NCBI GenBank assembly: GCA_004519485.1
Contig: CP038127.1
Location: 186,001 to 250,000, forward strand
Direction of reading: 5' to 3'
Length of the DNA: 64,000 nucleotides
DNA from: Nannochloropsis oceanica
Lineage: Eukaryota; Sar; Eustigmatophyceae; Eustigmatales; Monodopsidaceae
This document shows positions 19,652 through 30,750 of this stretch, in pieces. Below the pieces are notes generated by a model, which searched no databases, was not told the DNA's origin, and was given only the letters and a program-made list of their open reading frames with translations. The translations under genes and the position numbers were made by a program. Each line of letters opens with the position of its first letter. The first letter of the stretch is position 1.

Positions 19652-21053
19652 ATGGCCAACGCCAAAAATGCCAAGGCCGCCGCCAAGAAGGCTGGGGGAG
19701 GCAAGGGGGTCAAGAAGAGGGCCTCGCCTGCTGCTGCAAAGGGTACTGCTGCTGCCGGCGGTATCAAGGGGAGCAAGACCGCCGTGAGTGCGGTCAGTGC
19801 CAAGAGTCGCGTGACACCCAAGAAGCCAAAGGCTCGCGTGCTGCGCTTGCTCAAGGCCAAGGAGCCCAAGGTGGTGGAGGGAGGGAAGCAGGCCCTGTTT
19901 CTTAAGGGGACCAAGTGCCCAGAGCTCTTGCAGACGGTGTTGCGCGATTTGGTGCGTTCTTGGTGTGCAATTAGAGTAGAAGACATGGATGCCACTATAT
20001 TTCCTCCTTGATCCTCCATACTTACCCTCTGCTTCCTCTCTCCCTCCGTCCCTCCCTCCGTCTCCCCTACTAATAGACAAAGCTCCTTAAACCGAACTCC
20101 AAGATGTTAAGCCGCAAAAACGAGATCCGCCCCTTTGAAGACACTTCTTCCCTCGAGTTTTTGATGGACAAGAATGAATGTGCCTTGTTCTGCTTTGCTT
20201 CCCACAGTAAAAAACGGCCCCACAACCTCATTTTGGGAAGGACGTATGATAAGCATATGCTCGATATGATTGAGTTCGGGTGCTCCTCGGTGGAGGGTCT
20301 GGACAGCTTTAAGGAGATGGAGAAGAAGCGGTACGGCTCTAAGCCGTGCTTGGTGTTTGTGGGCGAGGGGTGGCATCAGGACCTGACGCTGGAGAGGGTG
20401 CAGAATCTGTTTATGGGTAGGTGGAGGACTGAGGAAAGGGAGGGAAGAAGGACTTTCAGCCGTGCGGGACAAGTAAGTTTACGTCCGGCAACTAGTAATA
20501 TGATTTAAAACGTAATGGCACTTTTCCTTCCCCTTTTCCCCTCCTTTACTCTCTCCCAGATTTCTTTCGAGTGGACGACGTGGACAAGGTGGCCCTGGCC
20601 GGGATCGATGCCCTCACCTCCTTTACTGCCCTGGGGACAGACTCGATCCTCATTAGGAACTATCACGTGCAGTACAAGAAGTCGGGTGGTAGGGTGCCAA
20701 ACGTTGTCTTGCAGCCAATGGGACCCAATTTCACCTTGACTGTCCGGAGGCATCAACTAGCGGCGCCCGACCTGTGGAGGACGGCGTGCAAACAACCGCG
20801 GGGAGAGGGGGTGAAGAAGAAGGTGAAAAATGAGTCGACAAATGTATTTGGGGATAAGCTGGGCAGGATCCACGTGGGCAGGCAGGACCTGGGGGCAATG
20901 AAGGTCAAGAGAATGAAGGCGTTAAGGAAGGGGAGGGATGAAGGGGAGGAGGAGGAAGGAGGGGAGGAGGGAGAGGAGGAGGAGGCGATGGAGGAGAGCG
21001 GGGGGGAAGAATACGATGATGATGAAAGAGACTATGGGAGCGACGACGACTAG
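19652..21053 (+). CDS. RPF2: Ribosome production factor 2 (Brix domain)
   Basis: Nucleolar factor that, with RRS1, loads 5S RNP into pre-60S particles. Three exons (19652-19951, 20077-20416, 20560-21053) give 377 residues with matching phases. After a Lys/Ala-rich basic N-terminus, residues about 60-100 read ARVLRLLKAKEPKVVEGGKQ. The Brix core follows, with the highly conserved RPFEDTSSLEFLMDKNECAL, KKRPHNLILGRTYD and HMLDMIEFG motifs, and later ALGTDSILIRNYHVQYKKSG and GPNFTLTVRRHQLA. The C-terminal NVFGDKLGRIHVGRQDL is the RPF2 signature that separates it from other Brix proteins. The tail is a long acidic Glu/Asp run. Start chosen at MANAKNAKAA (19652). Its 3' flank runs directly into the degraded copy of the DUF642-like gene. 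Confidence 0.93.
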
Positions 21054-22143
21054 GTGTGACAGTAGATGAACAAACCCCAAAAGTCCGACATTTTTCACGG
21101 TATAAAAAAGAAGCAAGAGTAATGTGTGTTTGCGGTTCGAGGGCTGAGGGCGAGGGAAGCAGAGGGAGATGGCCAGAGGCGAATGGAATGTATTTTAAAT
21201 TAACATTATTTGGTTCAAATGGACGGTCTAGCTGCCTCCCTCAATACTGTGACAAGCTCTCGAAGTGGCACAGAATGGAGGAGGAGGAGGAGGAGGAGGA
21301 GGAGGAGGAGGAGGAGGAGGGTGGGGGGGGAGGACTGAGAGGCTCGTATTACTATATCCATCGTTGGAGATGCCGAAGAGGGTGATGGAGGAAGGGGAGG
21401 AGGAGGAGGGAAAAGGAGGGTGGGAGGACAGGAGAGACGATGAGGAGTAGGTGCTTTTTCAGAGGGAGCGGGGGCGAGGAAGGAGGGAGGGACAGAGAGA
21501 GGGGAATGGGCTGCCGTCGGTGAGGCACCAATGGGAGGAGGGGTACGGAAGCACGGGCTCTCGAAGAGATGGTGGCGGAGGAAGAGGAAGAGGAGACGGT
21601 GGAGAAAGAGAGATTGATATATAGGAATGGAGGGAGGGAGGCATTGAGTGTTATTAGACGGGAAATCGGGGAATTTTGATGAGCCCGGAGGAACAACAAG
21701 GAGAAGTCGCCAAAGCCAAATGGCAGATGCGACAGATGAGTGACAGAATGATCAGAAGCTTATTGAAGGAAAAAAAACAACAAATGTTATGTAGGGAGGT
21801 GAAAGTGGGAGTATAACCCACGAATATCAAAATACAAACAGAGAAGATAGAGAGGAATTACGAAAATGAACAAATAAGAAGAACCTGTAAAAATAAGAGC
21901 GAAGGCTAAGCTTGCCATATCGTTAAAATGCATGCTAAATATTTTTGTTGGGCCAAGCAAGTTACCTCCACAATCCCAAAAATAAATCTCTTTTGACCCA
22001 CCACCGCACGAGAACAATAGTGCGACACTCACTGTGATGCGTCCTGCTGCAGTGACGAGGATCATGCTTTCACTCAGCTGAAGTCCAGTCCAGGCCATTC
22101 AACCTCCTCCCCCCATCTCCCCCCTCACAGCCCCTGAGCAAAC
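21054..22143. other. Intergenic, mostly the degraded segmental duplicate
   Basis: RPF2 3' flank, then copy B of the segmental duplication (21251-21935), then the 5' region of the next gene. Confidence 0.7.
21251..21935 (+). pseudogene. Degraded duplicate of the 3' end of the DUF642-like gene (copy B)
   Basis: Starts abruptly at GACAAGCTCTCGAAGTGGCA, matching 3937 onward, and ends near TTAAAATGCATGC, matching about 4585. It contains only the cytoplasmic-tail codons and 3' flank of the source gene; the signal peptide, DUF642 and membrane segments are absent. Relative to copy A the Glu-codon repeat is longer, and a two-base insertion soon after (TATTACTATATCC versus TATTATTATCC) breaks the frame, leaving a stop near 21383. 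No start codon or promoter of its own is apparent. The flanks differ completely, with no transposon ends or target duplication seen, so a DNA-mediated or recombination-derived copy is likely. It may now serve as 3' UTR for RPF2. Confidence 0.85.
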
Positions 22144-22968
22144 ATGCCCCGTACGAAGGGGGCCCCGAAGCGCGATGCCCACGCGCTAGTGCAAGTGAGC
22201 AAACGATCCGTGGCGGTGGAGGACTTAAGCGACGATGAGTGGATTCCTCCCTCCACGAAAGCCATAATCGGCGACCATGGCGGTGTGGGGGAGGAAGAGG
22301 AGGAGAAGGTGGGAGGTGTTAAGAAGCAGGAAAAGCCGCAGCAGCAGAAGAAGGATAAGTCCACGCTAAGCAAGACCATCATGACGTACAAAGACACCGG
22401 GGAGACCTTTGATCCCGAAAGCATCGCTGCGCAATACATGGAAGCGGCAGGTGGAGGAGGGGGAGGGATGGCACAGTTGGGCTTGGCCATGCACAACCAA
22501 CTTCTGACGTCGGCGCGATTGGCGGCTGCTGATAGCGGGGGAAGTGCCGTCAGTGTGGACATGCTTGAGAGTCCTGGAAAACGGACGACGATGGCGGTGG
22601 AGTATAGGCTCAATAAGAAGTTGTACATGGACAAAGTGCCACACTACGAGACGCAGGAGGTGGCAGCTGTGTTGACGGCAGTCTTGCGGAGACAGTCTAC
22701 GAAGCGACGGTAAGAAGGAGGCTGCTCTATGCATTCAGTCCTAGACTCCTCATCTCTCTTTGTATCTCTCTCTTCTTCTGGTACCAAAAACTACAGCAAA
22801 GCGACCACTACCCACCCCTCGGTCAAGGTAGAAGAGGTGGCAAAGCGTAGCCCGCCCTTATTTTGGTCAATCTTTTGGAATTTTCAAGCTGATGTGCACA
22901 GGGGTTTAGGGGCGGTACTGGGCATGGCTGAGTCCCTGATGGCGACAGGGGAGGAGGGGGAAGGGTAA
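22144..22968 (+). CDS. Conserved-looking protein of unknown function, two exons
   Basis: Exons 22144-22709 and 22797-22968 are joined in phase 2 (CG/GTAAGA donor, AACTACAG acceptor), giving 245 residues. Start MPRTKGAPKRDAHA. Visible parts: a basic N-terminus; an acidic VEDLSDDEWIPPSTKA stretch; a Lys/Gln linker; TIMTYKDTGETFDPESIAAQY; a long helix near EYRLNKKLYMDKVPHYETQE; and a C-terminal hydrophobic patch (SPPLFWSIFWNFQADVHRGL) that could be an amphipathic or membrane-contact helix. I do not recognise the family. The non-repetitive sequence and clean splice signals support a real gene. It could be a nuclear or ribosome-associated protein judging by charge, but that is speculation. Confidence 0.6.
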
Positions 22969-23571
22969 GACGGACAGAGAGGACAAGGAAGAGATGGTGA
23001 TGGTGTAAATGGTGGGCTATGACATCGATCAGAAGCTAAAGCTGTGATTGTGGCGGCGGGGGAGGAGAATGGAAATATGTTTTTCATAGCCGTGTACACA
23101 GGTGGAGAGACACGAGCGGGGAGGTCAAGTGTGAGCGGAATAGGAAAGTAGAGATCGGTTGGGAGACTTTGCGACAGGAAAAAAAGAAAAGTAGGAATAG
23201 AAATTTACATCATGTGCGAAAAATATACATCTTTACTTATTCTGGCCTCTTGGAAAAATCGAATCAAATCGTAAAGGCAGCAAATCATCACGTTCGCAAG
23301 GCTCTCTATACGCATTTTTTTACCTGCCTTCCATTATTTATTCTTTGTGTCCCTTCTAACATTTGTGCATCATTTCATGGCATTTCTTTCTCCTCCTTCC
23401 CTCCGCCCTCCTCCTCCTCCTCCTCCTTCTCCTCGATGAACGTACCCGCATCCCCCTACCCTCTTTAGCCATTTCACAAACCGTTACCAAAAACTCACTA
23501 GAGTCAATGTTGTCGCGATTGTTATTGTACAGTCATTTTCTCCTGGCCGTCAAGGTCATGTCTATGCTTAC
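22969..23571. other. Convergent intergenic region
   Basis: 3' flanks of the unknown gene (+) and the cyclophilin (-). CCTCCT repeats at 23396-23435. No supported gene. Confidence 0.6.
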
Positions 23572-24360
23572 TTACAGCTCTCCGCACTCGACCACCTCAA
23601 CCTTGAGGCGCTTTACGTCTGTGTTTTCGATCTTCCGAACGGTCAACATGGACGCCGCGTCGAGCACCTTTCCAAAAACCACGTGCTTCCCATCCAGCCA
23701 CTCGCACTTGTTGCAGGTGATGAAAAACTGACACCCATTACTGTTGGGGCCGCTGTTGGCCATGCTCAGGAGGCCGGGACCCGTATGCCGCAGGTCGAAG
23801 CCTTCGTCTGCAAATTTGTCGCCATAAATGGATTTCAAACCCGTGCCGTCGCCCTTCACAAAATCCCCGCCCTGGACCGAGGGGGAGGGAGAGAGGGAGG
23901 GAGGGAGAGAGGGACGACGGGTTAGACGAAAGAAAGTCCAACATTTGCGCACGTGTTCTCCTAGAAAGCTTCCAATGCGTGTCGTTGACCTTCATAAAAT
24001 CTCCACCTGTAGTAGTAATGAACAACATAAATAATGAAGGAATGATAAATAAAAAAGTGAAATGAATACATATATGAAGTAAATGGACCGACACAGAGAA
24101 AATGATGATGAATAAAAGCCTACCTGAATCATAAAATCCTTAATCACCCGATGAAAAGGCGACCCCTTGTAGCCGATCGGCAAGCCACTCTCCCTATATT
24201 CCCCCGTGCAAAATTGTCGGAAATTCTCCACAGTCTTGGGTGCCACGTCTCTGAAAAGTTCCATCTTAATCCGGCCTGCAGGCCGTGTAGCGATCGAAAT
24301 GTCCATGAACACCACCGGGTTCCCACGGGAAACAGCTTCGAGTACAGCAGGGTCCGCCAT
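23572..24360 (-). CDS. PPIH: Cyclophilin, PPIH type (peptidyl-prolyl cis-trans isomerase)
   Basis: Catalyses Pro isomerisation. The PPIH/USA-Cyp type belongs to the U4/U6.U5 snRNP. Exon 1 (24360-24124) encodes [20 protein letters not shown] through [11 protein letters not shown] with the catalytic Arg of the FHRVI motif. Exon 2 (23871-23572) encodes [37 protein letters not shown] and the conserved Trp in [14 protein letters not shown], ending VVECGEL. 178 residues, the same length as human PPIH, and the GTG-insert region matches that clade. The intron holds a second, imperfect copy of the exon 2 start (listed separately) that cannot be used in frame. A short GAGG/CCTC-rich tract before the acceptor serves as polypyrimidine tract. 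Confidence 0.92.
23962..24007 (-). pseudogene. Relic duplicated exon start inside the cyclophilin intron
   Basis: The minus strand reads GGTGGAGATTTTATGAAGGT and then CAACGACACG, closely similar to the true exon 2 start GGCGGGGATTTTGTGAAGGG, CGACGGCACG. It encodes [10 protein letters not shown] in one frame. It even follows a usable ACTACAG acceptor, but joined to exon 1 it would give Val-Glu-Ile-Leu-stop. It is therefore a decayed exon copy or a poison exon. Confidence 0.7.
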
Positions 24361-25224
24361 GGTAGTTTTGGGAGCGTGCCTATGTGTGATAATGTGTTAA
24401 GGAATCAGGATAGGGAGGAGAGTGTGAGTGGAGGGCTAACTGGAAGACCGACTACAGCAAAGAAGGACGGACTGCAAAACTAGGTGTCGGTATGCAGCTC
24501 ATCATGCCGATGTTTTGTGGGCGATGAGCCATGGTTTGAGATTCTACTCGTGTATAGAGGAATAAATGCCACACACATCGGGCATGTCCATGCGCTTTCC
24601 AAGTGCTACAAGACGAAGCCATCGCAACCCCCGCCTTCTCATCAGCCCGCCACCACGACGAGTCATCTACAGTAACAAGGCAAGCGTCTGTTTGTGCAGC
24701 TCTGATACAATAAAAATGACAAAGGCTCGTACAGTAAAGAATTGAATCGCATCTATTCCGCGGGGATGAGCGGCGTCAATGACAGTAAGGCACATTTTCA
24801 GCTACCTTAAGGTTCCCGTTCCCAGCGCTTCTCATTATTGTATTTGTGAAGGTGGTAGTAGGGAATGTTCATGAGGTCTGTGGGGTGAGCGTGGCTGTGG
24901 TCATTTGAGTCTGGCCGAAATGCATCATCACATAATCCATGCTTCTTCGCGCAGAAGCAGCTACATGCCATTCAAACCCCGTATGTAAACTCATCATATT
25001 TCTCGATCTATCACCGTACATTTCTACTAACATAGATGGTGCACAATTGTATGCCTTTGCTGTCACGCCATGGGGGACCGGTGGACAGAGGCTAGGCTCT
25101 CTGTATCTCCGCCTGCCTCGCCAAAACGAGTGCTGCCTTCGCCTCTTTTCATGCCGCCCCTCTTACCCTGCACTCATTGCCGCACACACGCACAGGTAGA
25201 CATCCCAGCGAGTTCGCTATAGCC
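24361..25224. other. Divergent intergenic region
   Basis: 5' regions of the cyclophilin (-) and the 54-residue membrane protein (+). No ORF or RNA gene recognised. Confidence 0.6.
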
Positions 25225-25781
25225 ATGTTTGTCGATCTGGACGAAGGTACGTGTGGGGTGCGAAGGGGGAAAGGCACGAGGGAAGAGGGAGGAGAGAGAG
25301 GGGGAGCTGATAAATGATCAGATAAAGATGAAGGCAGGGGAGTGTAGGAGGGCGGGGCTGGAAGGACGGAGAGGCTCGCATCAGACAACCTGCACGTCCC
25401 TTCGCAATACGGTGACTTACATAACTAGTCTGGCTCGAGGGGATGGGCTGTGTTGATGTTAAAATAGGAAAGTCTCTGTTCTCCCTCCTTCCCTCCCACT
25501 CTCCCTCCTTCCGCCCCTTCCTTCTCTCCGCCCGTCCGCTACTCAAGACAATACGCTGATAGTATTTGACCGAATCCCGGTCGATCTTCTATGTAGCTGC
25601 AAAGTCTTCAAGGCACTTCCATTTTGATGCACTCTCATGCCAACCACCCTTCCTTCCTTTCCTCCTCCCCTTTCCCTCCCTAGCTCTCATGACCTTCGTG
25701 AACTGCCTATCCGTCGTCACATTTTTCTCCATCGTCATATACCACTTCATCACTGTCAGCCCTAGCAAGGATTTGGAATAG
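25225..25781 (+). CDS. Predicted 54-residue single-pass membrane protein, three exons
   Basis: Assembled from three tiny exons: 25225-25246, 25548-25592 and 25684-25781. The donors are GTACGT and GTAGCT, the acceptors ACTCAAG and CCTCCCTAG; phases match throughout. The product begins MFVDLDEDNTLIVFDRIPVD, then has one hydrophobic helix (FVNCLSVVTFFSIVIYHFI) and a short polar tail ending SPSKDLE. The acidic N-terminus and single helix resemble small ER or mitochondrial subunits, but I do not recognise a family. Support comes from three independent phase-consistent splice junctions and non-repetitive sequence. Because the exons are so short the model remains tentative. Confidence 0.45.
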
Positions 25782-26664
25782 ACAACGGGGGGAAGGGAGG
25801 AGGGAGAAAAGGAGGAAGGTGTCCGGCGAGTCTTCACCTTCTTTTCGAAAGTCATGCGCCTCTGTACCCCGGCCTGTGGTGGCGAGGGATAAGGGTGAGA
25901 TGGATGGGATGTTGAAGGGAGAGAGGGAGATGCAAATGGAGGGGGAAATCCTATTGAGCATTGCCAATTTGTCAGAGGAAGAGAGGGAGGGGGGAAGAGG
26001 GAGGGAGAGCAGTGGGTAGTTAGTTCTGTTTTCTGCCGTTATCCTACATTCCGATAGAACTATCGCATGCAACCTTACGTCACAGGACTTACACACGAGG
26101 GCAAGCCAGGTAGCTAGACAGGAAAGATTGTAGAATGCTCGTCGTGGATACCTGGCGCGAGGAAAGCAAAAGCAAATGAAACACATAGGGCCAGGGGAGT
26201 ATATCAGGAGGAGAAGGAGAAGAGGGACAGGGGAAAGGAGCAAGAGGGGAAGAAGAACAAGAAGAAGAACAAGAAGGACAAGAATGAGAGGAATATGTTG
26301 GTGTCTGCCAACTACATTTTTCGTGGGTTATTTTCTTTTGGTTGTGTTGTGTTTTGTCTAATTAAATTCTTGTCTTTCGCTCCTGCAAATACTTCTTCCG
26401 CTTCTGCGTTGTACTCGTTGTCGTCCTGTCCTTCTCGTCTCTTTCTACCTATCCTTGCTCCCACCTCTCTCTCTCTCTCTCCCCCGTTCGTCCTGAGTCT
26501 TCGAAATACAAGCGCTGCTAATGCTGGCCCTGGGTGCGGCTGGTGCCTCTGTAGGTGCTATTGTGTAGCTCCTCCTACTGCTGCTACTACTGCATCGGCA
26601 CCGCTGCCTCCTCTTCCCACATCTCGTCTTCCTCTGGTGTAGCCCCTGCAACGAGCGCTCATGA
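25782..26664. other. Convergent intergenic region
   Basis: 3' flanks of the 54-residue gene (+) and the Gly/Trp-rich gene (-). GAA-rich at 26200-26290 and CT-rich at 26466-26484. No supported gene. Confidence 0.5.
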
Positions 26665-29600
26665 TCACGCTTCAGAAGCAGTAGCAATTGTAGCGGCAGT
26701 AGGAGCAGCTGCAGCAGCAGCCAAAGCATCTGCCAAAGAAACACGGATCACAAGGGGAGGAGGAGGAGGGCGAGGGAGCGAGGGAGGGTGGGAGTCCTGC
26801 TCCTCGTTGGTGTAGTGAAGAGTCACCATCCGCTGTGGCTGCTGCTGCTGCTGCTTCTGTTTCTGCTTGAGAAGCCGTCCATTTCCATTCCCCTCCTGCA
26901 CCAAAGTCACGATCCTCCCTCCCTCCCTCCCTCCCTCCCTCCCTCCACTTTTTCCTCCTCTTCCTCCTTCATCCTGCTGCTGCTGATGATGCTGCTGCGG
27001 TGGTGTGCGAATGCCGGCATGACCCTTCCCCACCAACACGACCTTACCTTCCGGTGTCCGGGCATAGAGCAAACCGGCCGTCCGCGGGCCCCTCGCCTCC
27101 TTCTCTGCCCTCCGCCTCTCCCGCCTCGCTTCAGCGACGACTGCTGCTGCCATTGCTTCCGCTGCGGCTGCTCCATCCCCCTCTTCCTGCTGCTGCTGCT
27201 GCTGCTGCTGCTTTTGCTGCTGCTTTTGCTGCTGGTGCTGTTGGCGTACCCGTTTCGCTTCAGCGGCGGCGGCCGTCGCTGCTGCTGCCACTGCCGATCT
27301 TCCTGTTCCCCTCTCTTGGTGATCAGCGACTCTCCCTCCACCCCGTCCTCCCTTCCCACCTCTTCCTCGGCCGTGCACCAACAGCGACTGAGGTTGTTTT
27401 GATTGAGGCTGGACTGGAGGGAGCGAGGAGAGGGGGTCGCCGAAGGAGGTGGGATGGATAGCAGGCACCAAGTCGTCATCATCATCTTCAGGAGGAGGGA
27501 CAGCAACGTGCATCAGTGAGCGGAGAGAACCGCCTCGTCCGCGTTGCTGCTGCTGCTGCTGCTGCTGGTGGTGGTGGTGGTTTGGGCAGGGAGGGGGCGG
27601 AGGGGAAGGGCCGAGGCGCTGCAGTAAGGTGCGATTGCCAGTGCTGGTGGTGGTGGTATTGTCGTTGGAGGCGTTGATGGCGCCAAGACTTCCTGTATTC
27701 CTTCTTCCGCATCCTCTTTCTCCTCCTTTCCCTCCTCCTCCTCCTCCTCCTTCTTCTTCGCCTCCAAGTCCAAAAGAAGAAGAGGAAGGGGGGGAGGAAG
27801 GAAAGGAGGAAGGAGAGGAAGGATGGATAGGAGGAAGAGGACTACTACTCATCATGTTGTCATTGCAGTCGGCATTGCTCCTGGTGCTGGTGCTGCCAGT
27901 GCTATCAGTGGGCTTGTGCAAAATTTGAACATGGGCCCCGGCGAGATGATGCTGAGGAGGAGGGGGAGGAGATTGGGCGTATGATGAAGGAGGAGAGTAG
28001 TCCTGGCGGTTGGAATCCCTACTTCCCATTCCTCCCTCCCTCCCCCCTCTCCCCCAACCCCCCTGGACGTCCTGTCCTCCATGATAATGCTGCTGCTGCA
28101 GCCGCATCCTCCCCCTCCCTCGTTCCCTTTCTCCCCTATACCCTGCTCCTCCTTCCTTTTTTCTACCTTCCCTTCCTCCTCCTCCTCCTCCTCCTCCTCC
28201 TCCTCCTTCTCCTCCTCCTCCTCCTCCTCCTCCTCCTCCCATCACAACAGCAGCAGCCAAGCCACTGGTGGCACCCCAGCCACCCGTTTCAACCAGAGTT
28301 GAGGGAGGGAGGGAAGGTGGGAGGGAAGATGAGGAACAGGCCCATCCCCCTGCACTGCCTTGAGGAGAAGAACGGGGAAAGGGGGCGGGGGAGGACGAGG
28401 AGGAAGGGAGGTGGGAAGGGGAAGAGGACTGACCCCATCCTCCCGCAGATGATATTGGCACAGGAGGGGCAGAGGAGGAGGAAGGATGGAGGGAGGAAGA
28501 GGAGGAGGCAGCACCCCAACCATTCCCTTCTCCTTCTCTTTCAGTAGACTGCTGCTGCTGCTGCTGCTGCGGCGGCGGCGGCGGCGGTTGGTGAATGGGT
28601 GACGAAGGATGGATAGAAGAAGGGACATCCTTTCCTGCTTCTCTTCCTGCTCCAGAACCCCAACCACTTCCCTCCTCCCCTCCATCCCCTCCATTCCCCC
28701 TCCTAACCCCCCCCCCCCCCCCCCTCCTCCTCTTCCTCCTTTGTCCCTGCCACCAAGCCCTCCCCCACCCCGAAAGCCGCCATCCCCCTCTCCACCTCCC
28801 ACCCTTCCTCCTCCTCCTTTTCCTTCTCCTCCTCCTCCGAGTCTACCGGTCCCATCATCGCGATGATCGTATCCTCTCCTTACATCCCCCCCTTCCTTCC
28901 TTCCTCTTCCTCCCCATCCCCCCCCTCTCTGTCGAAAAAGATCCCTTTCCCTATATCCTCCCCCCCCGTCTGCACCCCACCCTCCTTCCCTCCCTCCTCC
29001 TCTCTCTCCATAACCCCCGCCAACAGTCGCATGCCCATATGAGGACAGGGACGAGGAAGGGGCATCTCCATAATAAGCTGACCTGTAATCAGATAAGGGC
29101 CCTCCCCCACTTCTTCCTCCGCCATCGAAGCGAGAGTGGGAAGGAGGGGAGGAAGAAAAATTTGCCTGTCGCTGCTGCTGCTGCCGTCGTTCTTCCTCCC
29201 GTTGCTGCTGCCGGGTGCTCCATGGATTGGATACTCCTCCTGCAGGACCCGCACCAGCAGTGGTGGCAGAGGAGGGAGACGAGGAGAAGATTCCTCCTCC
29301 ATCTGCACCACCCGAACCGAAATAGGTGTTGGTGTTGCTATTTTTGCGGCTGCTACTGTTGCTGTTGTGCTCCTCTCTCTCAGAGGATGACGACGAGCTT
29401 GCACCCCATCCCCCCCCTCCTCCTTCACCTCCTCCTGACAAAGCGGCAGCAGCGTTGCTGCAAGGAGCAGCAGTCGCAGTAGAGGTACCGCTCGTCATGT
29501 TCAAAGTCGCGGTCAGGGTTGTCAGGGGGTTCAGAACGCCCCCATTCCCGCCGCTGCTACTGCTACTACCCACCCCTCCTCCTGACGAATTTGGCGCCGA

Positions 29601-30143
29601 CGCCGACAACAAGCCCGGGCCAGCAGCACTATTACTACTGCTGCTACTGTTGAGCCTACCCCCTTTCGACCCTATTGGTGCGTCCACCAATCCTCCTCCT
29701 TCTCCTCCTCCTCCTCCCCCTCCTCCACTTCCTCCACCACTACCACTCATATTAATCGAGGACGGCGTCATCACCATGGGTGAGAGCGCCGTGAGCGGTT
29801 GAGAAGATGAGGAAAGCGAAGAAACTGACTGTCCCTGTCCCTTCCCAATCACGGTCAAGCGAGAAGTAGAGCCTAATGGAATAAGACGAGGGGCTTGAAC
29901 TTCTGCTTTAGACGCCACCGCTTGTAAAGCGGGATTGAGGTTTCTGGAGGTGAAGGTACGAGGTTTGGTGGTAGTTGTAGTAGAAGTGGTTGTATTGGTA
30001 GTAGTAGAGGAGGAGGAGGAGGAGTCAGGGGAAGGAGCGACTGTCGCAGGAGCTGCTGGTGTTGTCTGTGAGGATGGCGGCGGCGCAGGGGTGCGGCTCA
30101 TTGAGCTGGCCTTTTTCGCGCTGTCGTCGCTCGGGCCGGTCAT
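26665..30143 (-). CDS. Giant low-complexity Gly/Trp-, Gln- and Ser-rich protein, unknown function
   Basis: Two long overlapping minus-strand frames, 30143 to about 28.7 kb and about 28.7 kb to 26665, together about 1150 residues. The start MTGPSDDSAKKASS is at 30143. The first half has TKPRTFTSRNLNPALQAVAS and LIPLGSTSRLTVIGKGQG, then Gly/Ser repeats and Tyr/Arg-Gly patches. The second half has repeated Gly-Trp or Trp-Gly units (GWGS, GNGWGA, GGWGQSS, GGWACSS, GGWGATS), poly-Gln, and near the end LLYARTPEGKVVLVGKGHAG. The two frames meet at a run of 18 C (28707-28724). A different tract length or a small intron there would put them in one frame. Composition suggests an RNA-granule or Argonaute-hook-like scaffold, but no defined domain was recognised, so function is not assigned. 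Confidence 0.55.
28707..28724. repeat. Homopolymer C(18) at the frame change of the Gly/Trp-rich gene
   Basis: Eighteen consecutive C on the plus strand (G on the sense strand), flanked by CTAA and TCCTCC. Coding potential shifts frame at this tract, so its length may be misread or variable. Confidence 0.85.
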
Positions 30144-30750
30144 TCCTCTTGCGTGAGACCTGTCCGTCGTTTTCTGTGCATGGGAGTATGGTGTGTGTAT
30201 GTGTGCATGTGTATGCGTGGATGTGCGTGCGTACATGTGGGTGGGTGTATGTGGTGTGCTATGTGGAATTGTGAGTCGGGTGAGACGATGTGTATAGAAG
30301 AGGTAGGGTGGATGCTTATCATATGCGGAAATGTGCCAGTGCCTCAGAGCACCACGCATCATCCTTTTAATCTTCCTCCTTGTTTTGCTCCTTGTGACAA
30401 TGAGCTTGCTTCGCTTGCTTTGCTTCCATAATTTCGCAATGTAGCTAATGGTCGTAGTATTCATGATGGCCGCGCAGCTGCGCAGACGGATTTGCCTCGC
30501 CGACAGCCTGCCTGCTCTCACGCGGGCTTCTTGTCGTTTCACCTCGGGGTGGTAATGCATCTGACTGTGCCAAACGAAGACAAGAAAGAGGTGGAGTGGA
30601 GGAGGAGGAGAAGAAGAAGAAGAAGAAGAATAAAAAGAGACCTATAGACCTTGGAAGATGAACAAGTACCTCCCCGTATTGTGCTCATGTTCTGCCTTTC
30701 ACACATGCCTACACCCACAGAAACGCAACTACCTGATCTAAACGAAAGAC
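30144..30750. other. Divergent intergenic region between the Gly/Trp-rich gene and IMPase
   Basis: Contains TGTG-rich alternating purine-pyrimidine DNA at 30180-30255 and a GAAGAA run at 30600-30632. No additional gene recognised. Confidence 0.5.
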
